From Coleofasciculus sp. FACHB-T130 (GTDB lineage: Bacteria > Cyanobacteriota > Cyanobacteriia > Cyanobacteriales > FACHB-T130), in the NCBI RefSeq assembly GCF_014695375.1, contig NZ_JACJOG010000050.1, forward strand, positions 1 to 64,000: a stretch of DNA of 64,000 bases, written 5' to 3'. The notes beneath the pieces were generated by a model. That model was not told the origin of the DNA. It did not search any database and saw nothing but the letters and a program-made list of their open reading frames with translations. The position numbers were made by a program, and so were the translations under genes. Position 1 is the stretch's first letter. Each line of letters begins with the position of its first letter. Shown here in pieces: positions 17,768-26,537 of this stretch.

Positions 17768-19819
17768 TTAATTCCTTGACTCAATCGTGGCTGCTAAACC
17801 TTTCGTGTTGAGCATTTGCTGCATTTCCAAAGCGCGATCGCGGGTGCTAAAAGCTCCCGCCTGCATCACCGTCCGACCGTTGGAGCGCGTGCGGAAGGCA
17901 TCGGGTGCAAGCGATCGCACTAAAGCCTCTTGGCGCGAATTTTGAGCCTCCACCACAACCCGATAACGCAAACCTAGAGCCTGTTGACTACCGCCCGCTC
18001 GGCGGGGCACTCTCCCGCTAGCAGCCCGACTGTTGCCGATATTCCCCAAAGGAACATCAGGACTCGGCACTGGCAGCAAATCGGAGGAAGCTGAAGCTTG
18101 GAGAGGCTCCTGTGGTGCTACCCCGAAGTCCAGAGTCCGGGGGGCAGGCGACGGTTGAGACGGGGCGGATGACGGTAGCGCCGGTAATGTAGAAGCTGAC
18201 GACGGTAGCGCTGGTAATGTCGTCGCTCTGGGCGACCGGGAAGTCGGCAACGGCGACCGAGCAACCGGAGGCGGCGCGGGAATTTCTAGGGGTGCAGTCT
18301 GGGGCACAGGCGATATCGGCAAGGGAGACGCTGTCGCTCTGGGCTGCTGGGGCGGCACTACTGGCGACACCACCGGAGGCACCACCGGAGGCTGCAATGT
18401 TGGTAATCCGTAAGCTGACGTTCTTGCTCGCTGAGAGGTTGGGGCAGGCGGTTGAACGGAAATTTTAGTCCCGGTGCTGTCAGTGGGTACCGATTGTACT
18501 GGAGTTAAAATCTCTGAGTTCGGGCGGTTAGAGAGGAGTGGCAAAGATTGAGAACTTCCACCATTCCTCGCTACTGGCTGAATCGGTGCCAGGGCTTCCT
18601 GTGGCGGCAGGGAAGCGGTGGGAAGCGGCTTCAGAAGCCCGCTGGCAATGGGAGCTTCTACAAGCGGGGTGGGGGGGATTGCCATGCCCGTCAGGTCAAT
18701 GCGTCCTGCCGTTTTGGCAGTAATCTCATTCCCATAGGCAGGAATCTCCTGGCTTGAAGCCTTGGTGTTAATGTCCAATAGACCATTGGCACGAAAAATA
18801 TTGCCGCCCGGTTCGCCAGCAGTTCCTAAATCAGGACGGGCTTGGGAAACTGCCACTAACCCGTAACGAGCGTTATTTTCAATAATATTATTCCGGAGAA
18901 CAGGTGTTGCCTTGGTTTCTACGACGACCCCATCTTTGTTGCCACTGATGCGATTGGCAATTAGCTGCGGGGCAGCATTATGACCGATACTAATGCCAAA
19001 TCCCGTATTTTCAAACACGTTCTCCCGCACTTCCGGTCGGGAAGTCCCGTAAATCGTAATCCCATTGCCCCCGTTTTCATAGAAGTAGTTGTTGCGAATG
19101 GTGGGGGCACTATTGCCAGTGACGGCAACTCCATCGTGCTTACTTCCCGTAAAAGTGTTATCCGCCACCATCAGACTGGTGGATTCAATCCAAAGACCGT
19201 AACCTCGTGGATTCGGATTCGTCACAGTGACGCCCATCAGCCCTGCTTGATTTGCCCCAGCGATCGCTATATTTTGACCGCCAAAGAAACGACTGAGGAA
19301 CTGACCGCCGCCGAGGATGACAATATTCTCCCCTTTGGTGCTGCGATCGCCCTGAATCGTTACACCGGCTTTGAGTCTTAAGGGAAAGGTTTCACCCGTT
19401 TCGGTGCTGTAGGTGCCGGGTGCCAGTACGATGGCGGTGTTCGGCTGAGCGACCTGCAAGGCATGAGTAATCGTTTGGAACGGTTCCTGCTCGTCTCCAG
19501 TGCCATTACTGTCATTTCCCGCAGCGGGGTTGACATACAACCGATTCATTTGTGACATCTGCGTCTGCCCATCCGGGGGAACCTGAGCCACCGTAGGCTG
19601 TGCCTTGATTACCGTAACGTCCAGCCACGGGATTGCGATCGCAGTCACTAATCCTAAGAATATGCGACAGGTACGAACAGACGGACGGCATTTTCTGACT
19701 AGGGCATTCAATTGACGATTGTCGGGGCATTTCAAACTCACGGCTCTACTCCTCTCAAGTTGGCACTGCAATATCGGTAAAGGCTGATGGAAGAAAGCAC
19801 CTAGTTTTAGTCTATGCAC
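17768..19819 (-). CDS. Secreted beta-helix protein with C-terminal SPOR domain
   Basis: A 683-residue exported protein. Residues about 90-390 form a right-handed parallel beta-helix of the DUF1565 type: YVNPAAGNDSNGTGDEQEPF opens it, followed by repeated rungs such as NTFTGSKHDGVAVTG and NYFYENGGNGITIYG. A proline/serine-rich linker at about 400-610 includes near-repeats (ALPSSAS, ALPSSAP). The C-terminal ~70 residues look like a SPOR domain, which binds denuded glycan strands at division sites (YRVVVEAQ, then AGAFSTRDRALEMQQML). The hydrophobic export segment only starts near residue 50 (RIFLGLVTAIAIPW), so the GTG at 19819 may be too far upstream; a TTG near residue 37 is an alternative. 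Confidence 0.82.
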   Translation of the reverse strand: MHRLKLGAFFHQPLPILQCQLERSRAVSLKCPDNRQLNALVRKCRPSVRTCRIFLGLVTAIAIPWLDVTVIKAQPTVAQVPPDGQTQMSQMNRLYVNPAAGNDSNGTGDEQEPFQTITHALQVAQPNTAIVLAPGTYSTETGETFPLRLKAGVTIQGDRSTKGENIVILGGGQFLSRFFGGQNIAIAGANQAGLMGVTVTNPNPRGYGLWIESTSLMVADNTFTGSKHDGVAVTGNSAPTIRNNYFYENGGNGITIYGTSRPEVRENVFENTGFGISIGHNAAPQLIANRISGNKDGVVVETKATPVLRNNIIENNARYGLVAVSQARPDLGTAGEPGGNIFRANGLLDINTKASSQEIPAYGNEITAKTAGRIDLTGMAIPPTPLVEAPIASGLLKPLPTASLPPQEALAPIQPVARNGGSSQSLPLLSNRPNSEILTPVQSVPTDSTGTKISVQPPAPTSQRARTSAYGLPTLQPPVVPPVVSPVVPPQQPRATASPLPISPVPQTAPLEIPAPPPVARSPLPTSRSPRATTLPALPSSASTLPALPSSAPSQPSPAPRTLDFGVAPQEPLQASASSDLLPVPSPDVPLGNIGNSRAASGRVPRRAGGSQQALGLRYRVVVEAQNSRQEALVRSLAPDAFRTRSNGRTVMQAGAFSTRDRALEMQQMLNTKGLAATIESRN

Positions 19820-20282
19820 CCCTATTTTGGGATAGAGGCTACCCGTTTGTTTACATTTCTTACATTTCTAAAAAGACCCCAACCGCTAACAGCTCATCAA
19901 CCTGAGCATCCTCTTCAAAGCGAGGAATTCGATGGGCATTCCAAAAGAAAATTCTGTGGGGGCATTCTTTGAATGATAATACTGCTGTTAAACGTTCTTA
20001 AATAGGTAGGTACAAAAAACTAGAAACCCGTAGGCTAAAGAATTGGGATAAGGACGCTACTTGCTCCTAACCCATAGACGAAATGTTACTGACTTAGTTC
20101 ACATGACTTAGTTCACAATCCGCACGATATCAGCATTGTTCATTTTGCTCAACCTTGTTAATCCCCGCATTCTATTTTTTATTCAGTTGGATAAAATATA
20201 TGGGGCAATTGAGAAAATTTGGTTGGTACGTGCTACCCTGTCACTTCACAGATTTCAGAAATTAGGAAACTAGACTGCTACG
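19820..20282. promoter_or_regulatory. 463-bp divergent intergenic region with 14-bp tandem repeat
   Basis: The region upstream of both the beta-helix gene and thiE. It contains an exact tandem repeat of TGACTTAGTTCACA (20090-20103 and 20104-20117), a possible operator. No TPP-riboswitch core (CTGAGA with ACCTGATC) is present, so thiE is not under an obvious thiamin riboswitch here. No coding potential seen. Confidence 0.6.
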
Positions 20283-21416
20283 ATGAAAAATAATGGAGTG
20301 GTTGCGATGGGCGAGAAACACAGCGTTCGAGAGCCAGTTGGGGACTTGCTCATACAAGCACAGCCAGCGGTTTGCCGCATTCTAGACGCCAATTTAGACC
20401 GAGCCAGAGAAGGCTTGCGGATTATCGAAGAATGGTGTCGCTTTGGCGTGAATAGCTCCCAATTAGTCAATGAATGCAAGCAAATGCGGCAGGAGCTAGC
20501 CAAATGGCATGGCATGGAGCTTCGGGCTGCACGGGATACCCCAGGTGATGCGGGCACGGAGTTGACCCATCCTCAAGAACAACAGCGCTCTAGCATTCAG
20601 CAGCTGTTGCAAGTCAATTTTGCTCGTGTGGAAGAAGCCCTGCGGGTGCTGGAAGAATATAGCAAGCTTTATGACCCCGACCTCGGCTCGGCGGCAAAGC
20701 AATTACGCTATCGGGTGTATACGCTGGAGAGCAATTTGCTGGCTTACCGACGACATCAGGTGCTGTTGCGATCGCATCTATACCTCGTTACTTCTGCCTC
20801 AGAACAGCTATTTTCCATCGTTGAAGCCGCCCTGCAAGGGGGACTGACTCTGGTACAGTATCGAGAAAAAAATGCCGACGATTCTGTGCGAGTCGCTCAT
20901 GCTGCTAAACTCCGCCAGCTATGCCATCAATACGGTGCCCTGTTTATTATGAACGACCGGGTGGATCTGGCTTTGGCAGTGAATGCCGATGGCGTGCATC
21001 TGGGACAACAAGATATCTCCATCGCCCTCGCCCGACAGTTGCTAGGGCCACAACGCCTGGTTGGTCGCTCCACCACGAACCCGGAAGAAATGCAGCGAGC
21101 TATCCAGGAGGGTGCTGACTATATCGGAGTTGGCCCCGTTTATGAAACTCCAACCAAAGTAGATAAAGCTGCTGCTGGTCTGGATTATGTCCGCTATGCG
21201 GCTGAAAATGCCTCGATTCCCTGGTTTGCCATTGGGGGCATTGATGCGAATAACTTAAATGATGTGCTGGAGGCGGGAGCCGAACGAGTGGCAGCGGTTC
21301 GCGCCATCATGCAGGCAGATCAGCCGATGTTAATGACTCAGTATTTCCTCTCCCAGCTGAGTCGTCTGCAAACTCTCCGCTCTGTTGATGTTCGCGTTCC
21401 CCAATCTTATGTTTAG
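20283..21416 (+). CDS. thiE: ThiD2-ThiE fusion thiamine-phosphate synthase
   Basis: Couples HMP-PP and the thiazole phosphate to make thiamin phosphate. The C-terminal part (about 160-365) is a ThiE TIM barrel: LYLVTSASEQ, GLTLVQYREKNADD, MNDRVDLALAVNADGVHLGQQD, GRSTTN, ADYIGVGPVYETPTK and AIGGIDANN are all in place. The N-terminal ~130 residues (RILDANLDRAREGLRIIEE, then LRAARDTPGDAGTE) resemble ThiD2, which has been reported as a monofunctional HMP-phosphate kinase. The protein may therefore carry two consecutive steps. The 8-bp overlap with thiS supports an operon. Confidence 0.93.
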   Translation: MKNNGVVAMGEKHSVREPVGDLLIQAQPAVCRILDANLDRAREGLRIIEEWCRFGVNSSQLVNECKQMRQELAKWHGMELRAARDTPGDAGTELTHPQEQQRSSIQQLLQVNFARVEEALRVLEEYSKLYDPDLGSAAKQLRYRVYTLESNLLAYRRHQVLLRSHLYLVTSASEQLFSIVEAALQGGLTLVQYREKNADDSVRVAHAAKLRQLCHQYGALFIMNDRVDLALAVNADGVHLGQQDISIALARQLLGPQRLVGRSTTNPEEMQRAIQEGADYIGVGPVYETPTKVDKAAAGLDYVRYAAENASIPWFAIGGIDANNLNDVLEAGAERVAAVRAIMQADQPMLMTQYFLSQLSRLQTLRSVDVRVPQSYV

Positions 21417-21630
21417 TCCGTCTGGTCAAATCACGCTGCAAGTGAATGGGGAACCCCGCACCTGCCCGCCTGACACTAAATTGCCCCAGTTGTTAGAGCA
21501 TCTGGGGTTAAATCCTCGCCTAGTGGCGGTTGAGTACAACGGTGAGATTCTCCATCGACAGTTTTGGTCGCAAACGGAGATCAAAGAGGGGGACGCGATT
21601 GAAATCGTCACCATCGTCGGCGGCGGCTAA
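21409..21630 (+). CDS. thiS: Thiamin biosynthesis sulfur carrier ThiS
   Basis: Ubiquitin-fold sulfur carrier of 73 residues, adenylated at and thiocarboxylated on its C-terminus by ThiF-type enzymes to supply thiazole sulfur. The C-terminus EIVTIVGGG carries the required Gly-Gly. The strand VNGEPRTCPPDTKLPQLLEHL is family-like. The ATG at 21409 overlaps the thiE stop codon, giving translational coupling; in-frame codons at 21385 and 21388 would only add a few residues inside thiE. Confidence 0.93.
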   Translation: MFSPSGQITLQVNGEPRTCPPDTKLPQLLEHLGLNPRLVAVEYNGEILHRQFWSQTEIKEGDAIEIVTIVGGG

Positions 21631-21969
21631 TTGGAACCTCAGAGATGAAGATTGAACAAGGAATGGCTGAAGATAAATTCTCGGTTGTTTCTCGGAAAAC
21701 AGCCACAAGATTTACTCCCCATACTGTACTTTTCATCTGTGGTTTCTAGTCCAGTTCCTGGGTAACGCACAGCGATTCGCGTTATCCCTCATCCGTCATC
21801 CTTTCGAGTACGGATTCCCCGTGAGGAAATCCGCCCCGCATTGATCCCGCGCCAGTCGGGTGGAGGCGATACATTAAAGATGTAGCTCGGATCGCTCGAT
21901 AGTTAGGAAGATGCTAGGAGTTGCTGCCAGCCGCTACAGTTTTAATCAGATTGAATAGGCACAGTATGT
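21631..21969. other. 339-bp spacer with hairpins before DUF1517 gene
   Basis: Non-coding. Two hairpins are visible: GGGTAACGC paired with GCGTTATCCC at 21760-21788 (one bulge), and CGGATT paired with AATCCG at 21811-21833. A GC-rich stretch (CCCGCGCCAGTCGGGTGG, about 21846-21863) follows. This could be a structured 5' leader for the DUF1517 gene or a small RNA. No match to a known riboswitch was recognised. Confidence 0.45.
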
Positions 21970-22974
21970 ATGCGTAATAAACTGCTTTCAGCAATTAAAC
22001 CCCTTTTGAAATCTTTGTTCGTCTTTGGTCTGATCCTTACCCTGACGCTAGGTCATGCTGACGGAGCTTTAGCAGCTCGCTCAGGCGGTCGGATTGGAGG
22101 GGGTTCCTTTAGAGCGCCCAGCCGCAGCTATTCGCCTCCTAGCCGCACCTACGCGCCACCATCCGGCGGATATTATCCGGCTCCTTATCCTGGGGGTGGA
22201 TTTGGGGGTGGATTTGGGTTCCCGTTGCTATTTCCCTTCTTTGGCATCGGGGGCGGATTTGGCGGTCTGTTTACAATTTTGATTTTCCTGGGAATCGCTA
22301 ACTTCTTGGTTTCCAGCTTCCGCCGCGTTGGTGTTGGCGACGCAGGTGAAGCCGATTCGCTGGGCTACGGCAATCCCAAAGTTTCTGTGGCAGAGGTGCA
22401 AGTGGGTCTTTTGGCAGAAGCTCGCAGCTTGCAAGGAGAATTAGACGAGTTGGCGCGTACATCTGATATGAGTTCCGCCATCGGTCGTGCCCAAGTGCTT
22501 CAAGAAAGTACCCTAGCTTTGCTACGTCACCCGGAATACTGGGTGTATGGGGCAGCAGAATCTCAGCAAACAGCGTTACAAGCCGCAGAAGCCAAGTTTA
22601 ATCAGCTAGCTCTGGGTGAACGCAGCAAAGTCACCGAAGAGACTCTCTCGAACGTCAATAATCAGCTCAAGGCAGCAACGCCCAAAGCATCTTTACCGGC
22701 GGGATCTGAGGAAGCTGGCAAGCTTGCAAATCAGATGATGGCAGAAGGCCCTAGTGAATACATTATTGTGACGATTTTGGTGGGTGCCGAAGGCAATCTG
22801 CAACTGCCGAAAATCAACAGCACTGACGATTTGCGTCAAGCCTTGCGTCAGATTGGTGGCATCGGGAGCGATCGCCTACTTGCAGTAGAAATTCTCTGGG
22901 CACCTCAGGCAGAAGGCGACACGCTTACCTCTGATGATTTGCTGGCTGAGTATCCCAATCTCAAACTTGTTTAA
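21970..22974 (+). CDS. DUF1517 family membrane protein
   Basis: A 334-residue protein of the DUF1517 family, found in cyanobacteria and plastids. Function is not established. Residues 12-36 are a signal-like hydrophobic segment (SLFVFGLILTLTLGHADGALA). A Ser/Pro/Gly/Tyr-rich region at 37-85 has repeats such as YSPPSRTYAPPS. A hydrophobic glycine-rich region at 85-125 includes a membrane helix (FTILIFLGIANFLVSSF). The rest is a conserved soluble domain with SVAEVQVGLLAEARSLQ and GPSEYIIVTILVGAEG. A clear terminator follows. Confidence 0.88.
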   Translation: MRNKLLSAIKPLLKSLFVFGLILTLTLGHADGALAARSGGRIGGGSFRAPSRSYSPPSRTYAPPSGGYYPAPYPGGGFGGGFGFPLLFPFFGIGGGFGGLFTILIFLGIANFLVSSFRRVGVGDAGEADSLGYGNPKVSVAEVQVGLLAEARSLQGELDELARTSDMSSAIGRAQVLQESTLALLRHPEYWVYGAAESQQTALQAAEAKFNQLALGERSKVTEETLSNVNNQLKAATPKASLPAGSEEAGKLANQMMAEGPSEYIIVTILVGAEGNLQLPKINSTDDLRQALRQIGGIGSDRLLAVEILWAPQAEGDTLTSDDLLAEYPNLKLV

Positions 22975-23025
22975 CCCTCAACGGATACGGGCACTCTTGC
23001 TATGCGCCCCTATCTATTTCTCCTG

Positions 23026-23055
23026 AAAAGGAGGCTGGTAATCAGCCTCCTTTTT
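23026..23055 (+). terminator. Intrinsic terminator after DUF1517 gene
   Basis: A 12-bp stem, AAAAGGAGGCTG with CAGCCTCCTTTT, and a 5-nt loop (gtaat), ending in a run of five T. It sits about 50 bp after the DUF1517 stop codon. The remaining spacer to potC (23056-23309) is AT-rich and holds nothing I recognise. Confidence 0.9.
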
Positions 23056-23309
23056 CAATTTTGACAGCGGCTCAATAGGAGCCATTTATAATTTACTGTT
23101 TTCCCTTGAGCTGGTATTATTAGTATTAATTAAATAATGAAAATCTGTGCATTTTTTTAAAGCAAATTAACTTCCCATATAGGAAGAATTAATTTTAAGT
23201 TCATTGAATAATTTTACCAACAAATAGATTAAATTATGACAATTTTTTGTTCATTGTTAAATTTTAAAATCCCGAAATAAGATGCAGCGACATCTCTACA
23301 AATTCAAAG

Positions 23310-24161
23310 CTATTTAAAGCGTTTTTGTTCGCTGCGGTAGCGGAGCAATTCAGCAACAAAAGCGACAAAACCTGACACAATCATCAGCATCACGCTGAGA
23401 GCGTTGATATCCGGTTTAACGCCAGTGCGGATGCGGCTAAAGATTTCTAGGGGTAATGTTGTGGCACCCGTACCGGCAGTGAAGCTAGCAATGAGAAAGT
23501 CGTCCATGCTGAGGACAAAAGCTAACAGGCAACCGGAAATAATTGCTGGCATTAATTCTGGAAGCAACACCTGGATAAAAGCTTGTACTGGCGTCGCTCC
23601 TAAATCGAGGGCAGCTTCTTCTAAATGGGGGTTTAAACCGCTAATTCGAGAAGAAACCACCAAGGCGACGTAGGCAAGACAAAAGACGACATGAGCTGCC
23701 ACAATTGTCCACAAGCTCAACGGCATACCAATAACGGCTAAAAATACCAGCGTGGCAACAGCGATCGCAATATCGGGAATAATCAGCGGCAGGTAAGAAA
23801 CGCCGCGATACAAGGTTTTCCCCGGAAAGGTATAACGGGCTAAACCAACTGCCATTATGGTGCCTAAGACGGCAGCGATCGCTACTGCACACAACGCCAC
23901 GGTTAAGCTATTTTGCAGCGCCGTCAGGACGCGGGTGTCCTGAAACAGCTTCAGATACCATTTGAGGGTGAATCCTTCCCAACCAGCGCTATAGGTAGAC
24001 TCGTTAAAACTATAAAACGTCAGTACCAGAATGGGCAGGTACATATAAAAGAACATCAGCAGTGTGAAAATAACCTGCCAAGAAATACGAGGTTTATCCT
24101 GGGACTTCAACATAATCTCTAAAGGGATTTCCTCCTGCTGATGGCTGACGGTGCCTGTCAT
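23310..24161 (-). CDS. potC: Polyamine-type ABC transporter permease, PotC-like
   Basis: Membrane permease with six helices, 283 residues. The conserved cytoplasmic EAA loop is EEAALDLGATPVQAFIQVLLPEL, which contacts the ATPase. The family segment LSMDDFLIASFTAG follows. It is the last pot gene in a run of minus-strand genes (potA, potD, potB, kinase, potC). The substrate class spermidine/putrescine is inferred from the family. A second in-frame ATG 16 codons downstream is an alternative start. Confidence 0.9.
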   Translation of the reverse strand: MTGTVSHQQEEIPLEIMLKSQDKPRISWQVIFTLLMFFYMYLPILVLTFYSFNESTYSAGWEGFTLKWYLKLFQDTRVLTALQNSLTVALCAVAIAAVLGTIMAVGLARYTFPGKTLYRGVSYLPLIIPDIAIAVATLVFLAVIGMPLSLWTIVAAHVVFCLAYVALVVSSRISGLNPHLEEAALDLGATPVQAFIQVLLPELMPAIISGCLLAFVLSMDDFLIASFTAGTGATTLPLEIFSRIRTGVKPDINALSVMLMIVSGFVAFVAELLRYRSEQKRFK

Positions 24162-24444
24162 TCAATTTCACCATTTGTCGGATTTGCGATGCTGAACAGA
24201 GCAGCCACTTCGCTACACGCTCTATGCCAACTTTCTTCACTTTACTGGATGCGATTGAATCTTTGGAAGAGTGCGATCGCGTCTCAAGTGTTATCGTCTC
24301 CGTAAATTTTAAACTTTTGTATTATTTTATACTACCTTTCCCTGGATTAGGGTTATACTTATACAATGGGAATCCGTGCGTCCAGGTAAATTGATTTTTA
24401 GGAACCGCAAAGACGCAAAGAGCGCGAAGGAAGAGAGTGAAAGG
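24162..24444. other. Spacer between kinase and potC, with dispersed repeat
   Basis: 283 bp separate potC from the kinase gene, long for an operon. AACCGCAAAGACGCAAAG at 24403-24420, followed by AGCGCGAAG, is a dispersed element; a near copy (25 of 27 bases) lies at 63113-63139. The gap suggests the kinase was inserted or that potC has its own promoter. Confidence 0.55.
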
Positions 24445-26220
24445 CTAGGAAAGAGTCCACGCCGAGGCAGTAACTACAACCCGAAAACCGTGATCGCTGC
24501 ACCTACTAACCAGTTCATCCCTGCTACGAACCGCACTCCGACAGTACTTAGAATTGAGAAGCCACGAACCCCCACGCAACAGCCGATATCGGTTATCTGC
24601 GCTAGACTTCCACACACTCTCATCAACAGGCGCACCATTGTAGTTATCATGCCAAATATCAGCACACCATTCCCTAACAGTTCCGTGCATATCGTATAAT
24701 CCAAAGGCATTCGGAGGAAAACTCCCCACTTCCGTCGTTTCCTGACGATATTTTCCCTTCGGTGCAGAGGCGTAAGTATATCTACTGTCGTAGTTCGCTA
24801 CTTTAGAAGTAATTGTATCGCCAAAGTGAAAAGGTGTAGTTGTGCCTGCACGACAAGCGTATTCCCATTGGGTTTCGCTGGGTAAACGATAACTCTTGCC
24901 AGTTTTTTTCGACAGACGCGCACAAAATTCTACAGCATCCTCCCAGGATACATTTTCTACTGGTCGATTTGTACCTTTGAAGTAGGAAGGATCTGGTTGC
25001 ATCTCTCTGTTGATTTTTGGCAGAGTTGCTACGACTTTCCACTGCGCTTGTGTAATGGTGAATTTTCCTATGAAAAACGGTGCTACAGTTACTTGATGTT
25101 GCAGGCTTTCCCTGGTACTTCGCCCCTTCTCCGTGTCTGGAGAACCCATGAGGAAAGTACCGCCGGGAATTTCTACCATTTCTAGTGTCATCCCACTACC
25201 TAAGTCTTCAGAGAAATATTTTGCTTGCATTCGGTGGCGGTTAGTTTCTATTCCCTGTCCGTTTACTGTTACCACATCAAAATCGAACGTTTTAAGCGGT
25301 AAAGGTTGAGGGATATTCAGAATTGTTGGCGCTACAGATGACTTTTGCGGAGTTAATGCATTTATTACATCTTCGGCTGATTGATATCGCCGTTTCGCAC
25401 CTCTTTGGATCATCTTATCTATGATGCTACGCAATTCGTCGCTTAGAGCATTTTGTAAGTAATTTTGCCAAACCCAAGCATCCTCATCAGTATCAAATAA
25501 CTCTAAAGGCTCAACATTAGTCAGCAAATGAATGCAGGTGACGCCCAAACTATATAAATCGCTGGCAAAAACTCCTTTCCCGACTGCTTGTTCTGGTGCA
25601 ATATATCGAAAGTCACCAATCACTGTTCCAGTTCTGGCTAATGCGGTTCCTGTCGCAAATTTAGCTGCACCAAAATCTACTAACACCAGTTGATTATCAA
25701 CCTGACGACGAATGATATTCTCTGGCTTAATATCTCGGTGAATTACCTGCTTACTATGCACAAATTCTAAGACGCGCAGCAAGTCTGCCAACAAGCTGCG
25801 AATTTCGGTTTCGCTAGAAGCGCCTTGTTGTTCTAATATATGGGCTAAATTTTGTCCGTTAATAAACTGTTGCACCAAATATTGACGGTTCTCTTCCTCA
25901 AAATGGGCTAACAATTCCGGAATCTGCGGATGATTGCCTAATTCTTCTAGCCGTACAGCTTCTTGATGGAATAACTCTGCTGCTTTATTAGCTGTATCCG
26001 TACCCTGTTGTATCGGGAAAAATTGCTTAATTACACAAGCTGGTTTGGACGGTTTCGCTTCATCAATTGCCCGAAAAGTCCTACCAAACCCGCCTTGTCC
26101 AAGTGGTGCCAAAGCCCGGTAACGCCCTAAAAGTACCAGCTTCGTCCCGCAGTTTTTACAAAATTTATCATTGTGGGAGTTTTGGCACTTCTGACAGGCG
26201 GGATTTAAGCAATAACTCAT
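24445..26220 (-). CDS. Ser/Thr protein kinase fused to SUMF1/FGE-like domain
   Basis: A 591-residue protein. An N-terminal zinc ribbon (CLNPACQKCQ, then FCKNCGTKL) is followed by a Hanks-type kinase at about 30-290: Gly-loop GQGGFGRTF, catalytic HRDIKPEN and DFG in LVDFGAAK. The C-terminal ~240 residues are a sulfatase-modifying-factor-like domain (PGGTFLMGSPDTEKG, RLPSETQWEYACRAGT, LRGGSW, GFRV). The KYCRSAVR segment keeps one of the two cysteines of true formylglycine enzymes; the other appears to be missing, so this probably binds or modifies something else. ATG 26220 is chosen because the canonical MSYCLNP start matches cyanobacterial homologues. It sits inside the pot cluster. Confidence 0.9.
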   Translation of the reverse strand: MSYCLNPACQKCQNSHNDKFCKNCGTKLVLLGRYRALAPLGQGGFGRTFRAIDEAKPSKPACVIKQFFPIQQGTDTANKAAELFHQEAVRLEELGNHPQIPELLAHFEEENRQYLVQQFINGQNLAHILEQQGASSETEIRSLLADLLRVLEFVHSKQVIHRDIKPENIIRRQVDNQLVLVDFGAAKFATGTALARTGTVIGDFRYIAPEQAVGKGVFASDLYSLGVTCIHLLTNVEPLELFDTDEDAWVWQNYLQNALSDELRSIIDKMIQRGAKRRYQSAEDVINALTPQKSSVAPTILNIPQPLPLKTFDFDVVTVNGQGIETNRHRMQAKYFSEDLGSGMTLEMVEIPGGTFLMGSPDTEKGRSTRESLQHQVTVAPFFIGKFTITQAQWKVVATLPKINREMQPDPSYFKGTNRPVENVSWEDAVEFCARLSKKTGKSYRLPSETQWEYACRAGTTTPFHFGDTITSKVANYDSRYTYASAPKGKYRQETTEVGSFPPNAFGLYDMHGTVREWCADIWHDNYNGAPVDESVWKSSADNRYRLLRGGSWLLNSKYCRSAVRSRDELVSRCSDHGFRVVVTASAWTLS

Positions 26221-26537
26221 AAATAATTGGAAACTTGATTTAGCGTAGATTGGGTTAAGGTAAGGAAATCCAACCCCTCTAAACAATTTGGTGAGGTTCG
26301 TTCCTCAACCCAACTTACAGTTATTCCATACAGTGAATTAGTCAGCGCTTACTGACCAATCAATCATTATTAAATTCAAAAAATACTTTATATGGGCGTA
26401 CATATTCCCAGTATATAAATCTAGCACTTGCGCCAATACTTGTCTAGTGCCTATGGCAAATATTTAACAGAAATTCTAGAGATTTTCTGAAAATAATAGT
26501 GTGTTACGCTATCGCCAACGCACCTTCTATATAAGCC
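26221..26537. repeat. Intergenic palindrome of the AACCCAAC type
   Basis: 317 bp without a gene. The sequences ATTGGGTTAAGGTA near 26249-26262 and TTCCTCAACCCAACT near 26301-26315 are an imperfect inverted repeat, and the segment resembles widespread extragenic palindromes of cyanobacteria. The remainder is AT-rich and unremarkable. Confidence 0.6.

Noticed and set aside
19820-20282. TPP riboswitch upstream of thiE
   Set aside because: Isolated CTGAG occurs but the paired ACCTGAT core and helices are missing.
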